Assembly: GCA_024404435.1 (NCBI GenBank)
Contig: JAKSPW010000115.1
Location: 1 to 5,291 of the forward strand
Direction of reading: 5' to 3'
Source: Clostridia bacterium
GTDB taxonomy: Bacteria > Bacillota > Clostridia > Oscillospirales > CAG-272
Length of the DNA stretch: 5,291 nucleotides
Each line of letters begins with the position of its first letter. Position 1 is the first letter of the stretch. Positions 3,590 to 5,291 of the stretch are shown piece by piece. Below the pieces are notes generated by a model, which worked only from the letters and a program-made list of their open reading frames with translations, made no database searches and was not told the DNA's origin. A program made the position numbers and the translations under genes.

Positions 3590-5291
3590 TTAATATCTTC
3601 CGATCAGTTCAAGCGGGATCCTGTTGAAATCACGCACCGTTTTCCAAACGGGAGAGTCTTCCTTCAGACGGTAATCGCCGGAATCCGGATCGACGAAGAC
3701 GTCGTCTGCCGCCGCAAGGTCGCTTACGTAATTGTCGATGAACGTACTGTAATTGATGTGCTGTACGCCGATGCCTGCCGTCTGCTTTTTCGGGTTGAGA
3801 CAGACGTTGTCCGAGAAAAGACTGAACGCGGGGTTGTAGCCGAAATGAGGCGCATAGGTATCCTTCGTGTTCTGGAGCACCTGAGAGAGAAGCGGGAAGT
3901 TCTCGCGCCACACGGTGGTCTCATACGGAGTTGACTTGTACAGATTCCAGATAAATCCGAAGCCGACCTTGTAGAAGGAGTCGGAGTTGTTTCTGAAGCC
4001 GTTGTACGGTCTGCCGTCGTAGAGGTACGGAGCCCACGCGGTATTGAGGAATACGTTGTTCACGACGACGTTTCCGAATCCGCCGCCGATGGAGATGCCG
4101 TAGCCCGACACGTTCATTATGAGGTTTCCGTAGGCTCTCTGATAAGCCATGCCGTCATCCCAGAATATCGCCTCCGGCGTGTTCGTATCCGCGCCGATGT
4201 TGCAGAAGATGTTGTATCTGATGTCGCACGAGCCCGACGTCCATGACGAGCCGTTGTAGAACGCTCCGCAGTCGGAGGCGAGCTTCACGCAGTCGTGGAC
4301 GTAGTTGTACTCGATCGCGTTGAGGTTTCCGGAACAGCCGAGTGCGTTCGACGTCGAGTGACCGAGCTCGTTGTGGCTGATGGTCACTCCCTGACCGGAG
4401 CCGTTGATTGCGACCACGAAGCTGCGTTTGTTGAGCGCCCAATGCTCGACGAGATTGTTGTCGATGAGGTTGTACGATTTCTTCAGCGTGCTCTTTTCAC
4501 CGCCCGACCAGTCGATGCCGCCGCGTCCCATGTAGGTGATCTCGTTGTTCTGTATCGTGTCATGATATCCGCTGCCGAGCACTGCCGAGCCGTCGAGATT
4601 GTTGAACGTGCAGTTCCTGACCGTCAGGTGATCCGAATCGGGCAGGTTGATGCCGTTCCCGTGAGAGCCGATAAACGTAAGCCCGTCAAAGGTCACGTAA
4701 TCGACGCCTTTTCCGTCAATGAACGTGTCGTCCATTCCGAGGTTCAGTTCGAGCAGGGCGCCCTCCGTGTCTCCCGTAGGGTAGACGTACAGGATGCAGT
4801 TCTCTCTGTCAAACCAGCACTCGCCCGGAGTGTCAAGCTCTTCCGGCACGTTGTAGAAATAGAAGGGCATGTGCTGACTCCATTTGTTCGTTTTCGCACT
4901 GTTGAACGTAACGGTGCCGGCTTCCTTGTCGATCGTGACCGGGGAGGTCGAGTCATTATAGTCCGTGTTCAGCATTCCGAGAGCGCGGATGTCGTTCGAC
5001 GTGTCCCAGTTCTTTACTCTCTCCAAAGCTTCGTCGGGGAGAAACAGCTTTGCTCTCGATGCCTTGTCGTCGTATCCGTTGGACAGAAGAAGAGTATCTC
5101 CGTCGTTCGGATACTGCGCAAGCTCGAAGCGGACCTTGTCCATGAAGAACGTGACGTTATCACTCGAATCGAGAGAGCCGAGCGTAATGTCGGACGGCCT
5201 TACGCCGTATTCTGAAAGGTCGATCATCAGAACATGCTCTTCGGCTTCGTCCGTGAGATAATCGAGCATCTTTCCCGACACGGGAACGAAA
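3590..5291 (-). CDS. Right-handed parallel beta-helix protein, GH141-like, N-terminus outside the window
   Basis: Probably a carbohydrate-active enzyme; substrate unknown. The frame stays open to the window end (FVP precedes the valine at 5281), so only the C-terminal 566 codons are seen, ending at TAA 3590-3592. Numbering from that valine, residues 135-170 hold WSQHMPFYFYN, LDTPGECWFDRENCILYVYP, the 'leader' motif found before the helix in GH141-like proteins. Residues 184-415 are a beta-helix with repeated turns of the type VDYVTFDGLTF, LTVRNCTF, IQNNEITYMG, VTISHNEL, IEYNYVHD, IRYNIF and VVVNNVFLN. Two acidic motifs, SDCGAFY (D337) and FWDDG (D375/D376), sit about 38 residues apart, where that group keeps its candidate catalytic aspartates. 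The C-terminus (VDPDSGDYRLKEDSPVW) is the closing motif common in secreted beta-helix glycosidases. A signal peptide would lie upstream. GH141 is a family-level guess from motifs; a polysaccharide lyase or a non-catalytic relative is possible. Confidence 0.85.
   Translation of the reverse strand, partial: FVPVSGKMLDYLTDEAEEHVLMIDLSEYGVRPSDITLGSLDSSDNVTFFMDKVRFELAQYPNDGDTLLLSNGYDDKASRAKLFLPDEALERVKNWDTSNDIRALGMLNTDYNDSTSPVTIDKEAGTVTFNSAKTNKWSQHMPFYFYNVPEELDTPGECWFDRENCILYVYPTGDTEGALLELNLGMDDTFIDGKGVDYVTFDGLTFIGSHGNGINLPDSDHLTVRNCTFNNLDGSAVLGSGYHDTIQNNEITYMGRGGIDWSGGEKSTLKKSYNLIDNNLVEHWALNKRSFVVAINGSGQGVTISHNELGHSTSNALGCSGNLNAIEYNYVHDCVKLASDCGAFYNGSSWTSGSCDIRYNIFCNIGADTNTPEAIFWDDGMAYQRAYGNLIMNVSGYGISIGGGFGNVVVNNVFLNTAWAPYLYDGRPYNGFRNNSDSFYKVGFGFIWNLYKSTPYETTVWRENFPLLSQVLQNTKDTYAPHFGYNPAFSLFSDNVCLNPKKQTAGIGVQHINYSTFIDNYVSDLAAADDVFVDPDSGDYRLKEDSPVWKTVRDFNRIPLELIGRY

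Noticed and set aside
4295..5215. A 306-codon open frame on the + strand within the beta-helix gene
   Set aside because: Antisense shadow: low-complexity Val/Arg-rich translation with no motif, while the - strand frame shows clear beta-helix repeats throughout.
3590..5291. Beta-helix repeats as a nucleotide repeat array
   Set aside because: The periodicity is at the protein-fold level (NN/VTI-type rungs); no direct DNA repeats were visible by eye.

Overview
The window looks like chromosomal DNA of a Bacillota bacterium, most likely a gut-type Clostridia (Oscillospiraceae- or Lachnospiraceae-like). This is inferred from several signs: a DUF1540 cysteine-rich protein (a family seen mainly in Firmicutes), two 'zinc-ribbon at the N-terminus' proteins, strong AGGAGG-like ribosome binding sites, sigma-A-type promoters with extended -10 elements, and strong U-tract terminators. 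Base composition is close to even. No RNA genes, insertion sequences, CRISPR arrays or phage genes were seen.

Layout. (1) 1-1524, + strand: the end of a shikimate kinase gene, followed 11 bases later by a complete class I DAHP synthase gene. These are steps 5 and 1 of the shikimate (aromatic amino acid) pathway. The synthase's ribosome binding site overlaps the kinase stop codon, so the two are probably one transcript with coupled translation. (2) 1525-2410, + strand: a single gene with its own strong promoter, encoding an N-terminal zinc ribbon followed by about five membrane helices (Yip1-like layout). (3) 2425-2457: a near-perfect bidirectional terminator between that gene and a convergent small gene. 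(4) 2456-2653, - strand: a 65-residue cysteine-rich DUF1540 protein. (5) 2654-2865: a divergent intergenic region with a perfect 19-base palindrome and a good + strand promoter. (6) 2866-3489, + strand: a second zinc-ribbon protein, soluble, with a C-terminal domain I do not recognise. (7) 3537-3570: a second, probably bidirectional, terminator. (8) 3590-5291, - strand: the C-terminal 566 codons of a large right-handed parallel beta-helix protein resembling GH141-type glycoside hydrolases; its start lies beyond the window.

How it fits together. The first two genes supply aromatic precursors. The middle block is three consecutive transcription units, each encoding a protein with a four-cysteine or larger metal-binding-type cluster. 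The two zinc-ribbon genes carry promoters of the same architecture. Shared function is only inferred from this. The beta-helix protein is probably a carbohydrate-active enzyme and appears to be an unrelated convergent neighbour. I see no clear evidence of a novel defence or mobile system; the least-explained parts are the zinc-ribbon/DUF1540 cluster, the palindrome at 2678-2696 and the unknown domain of the 2866-3489 protein.
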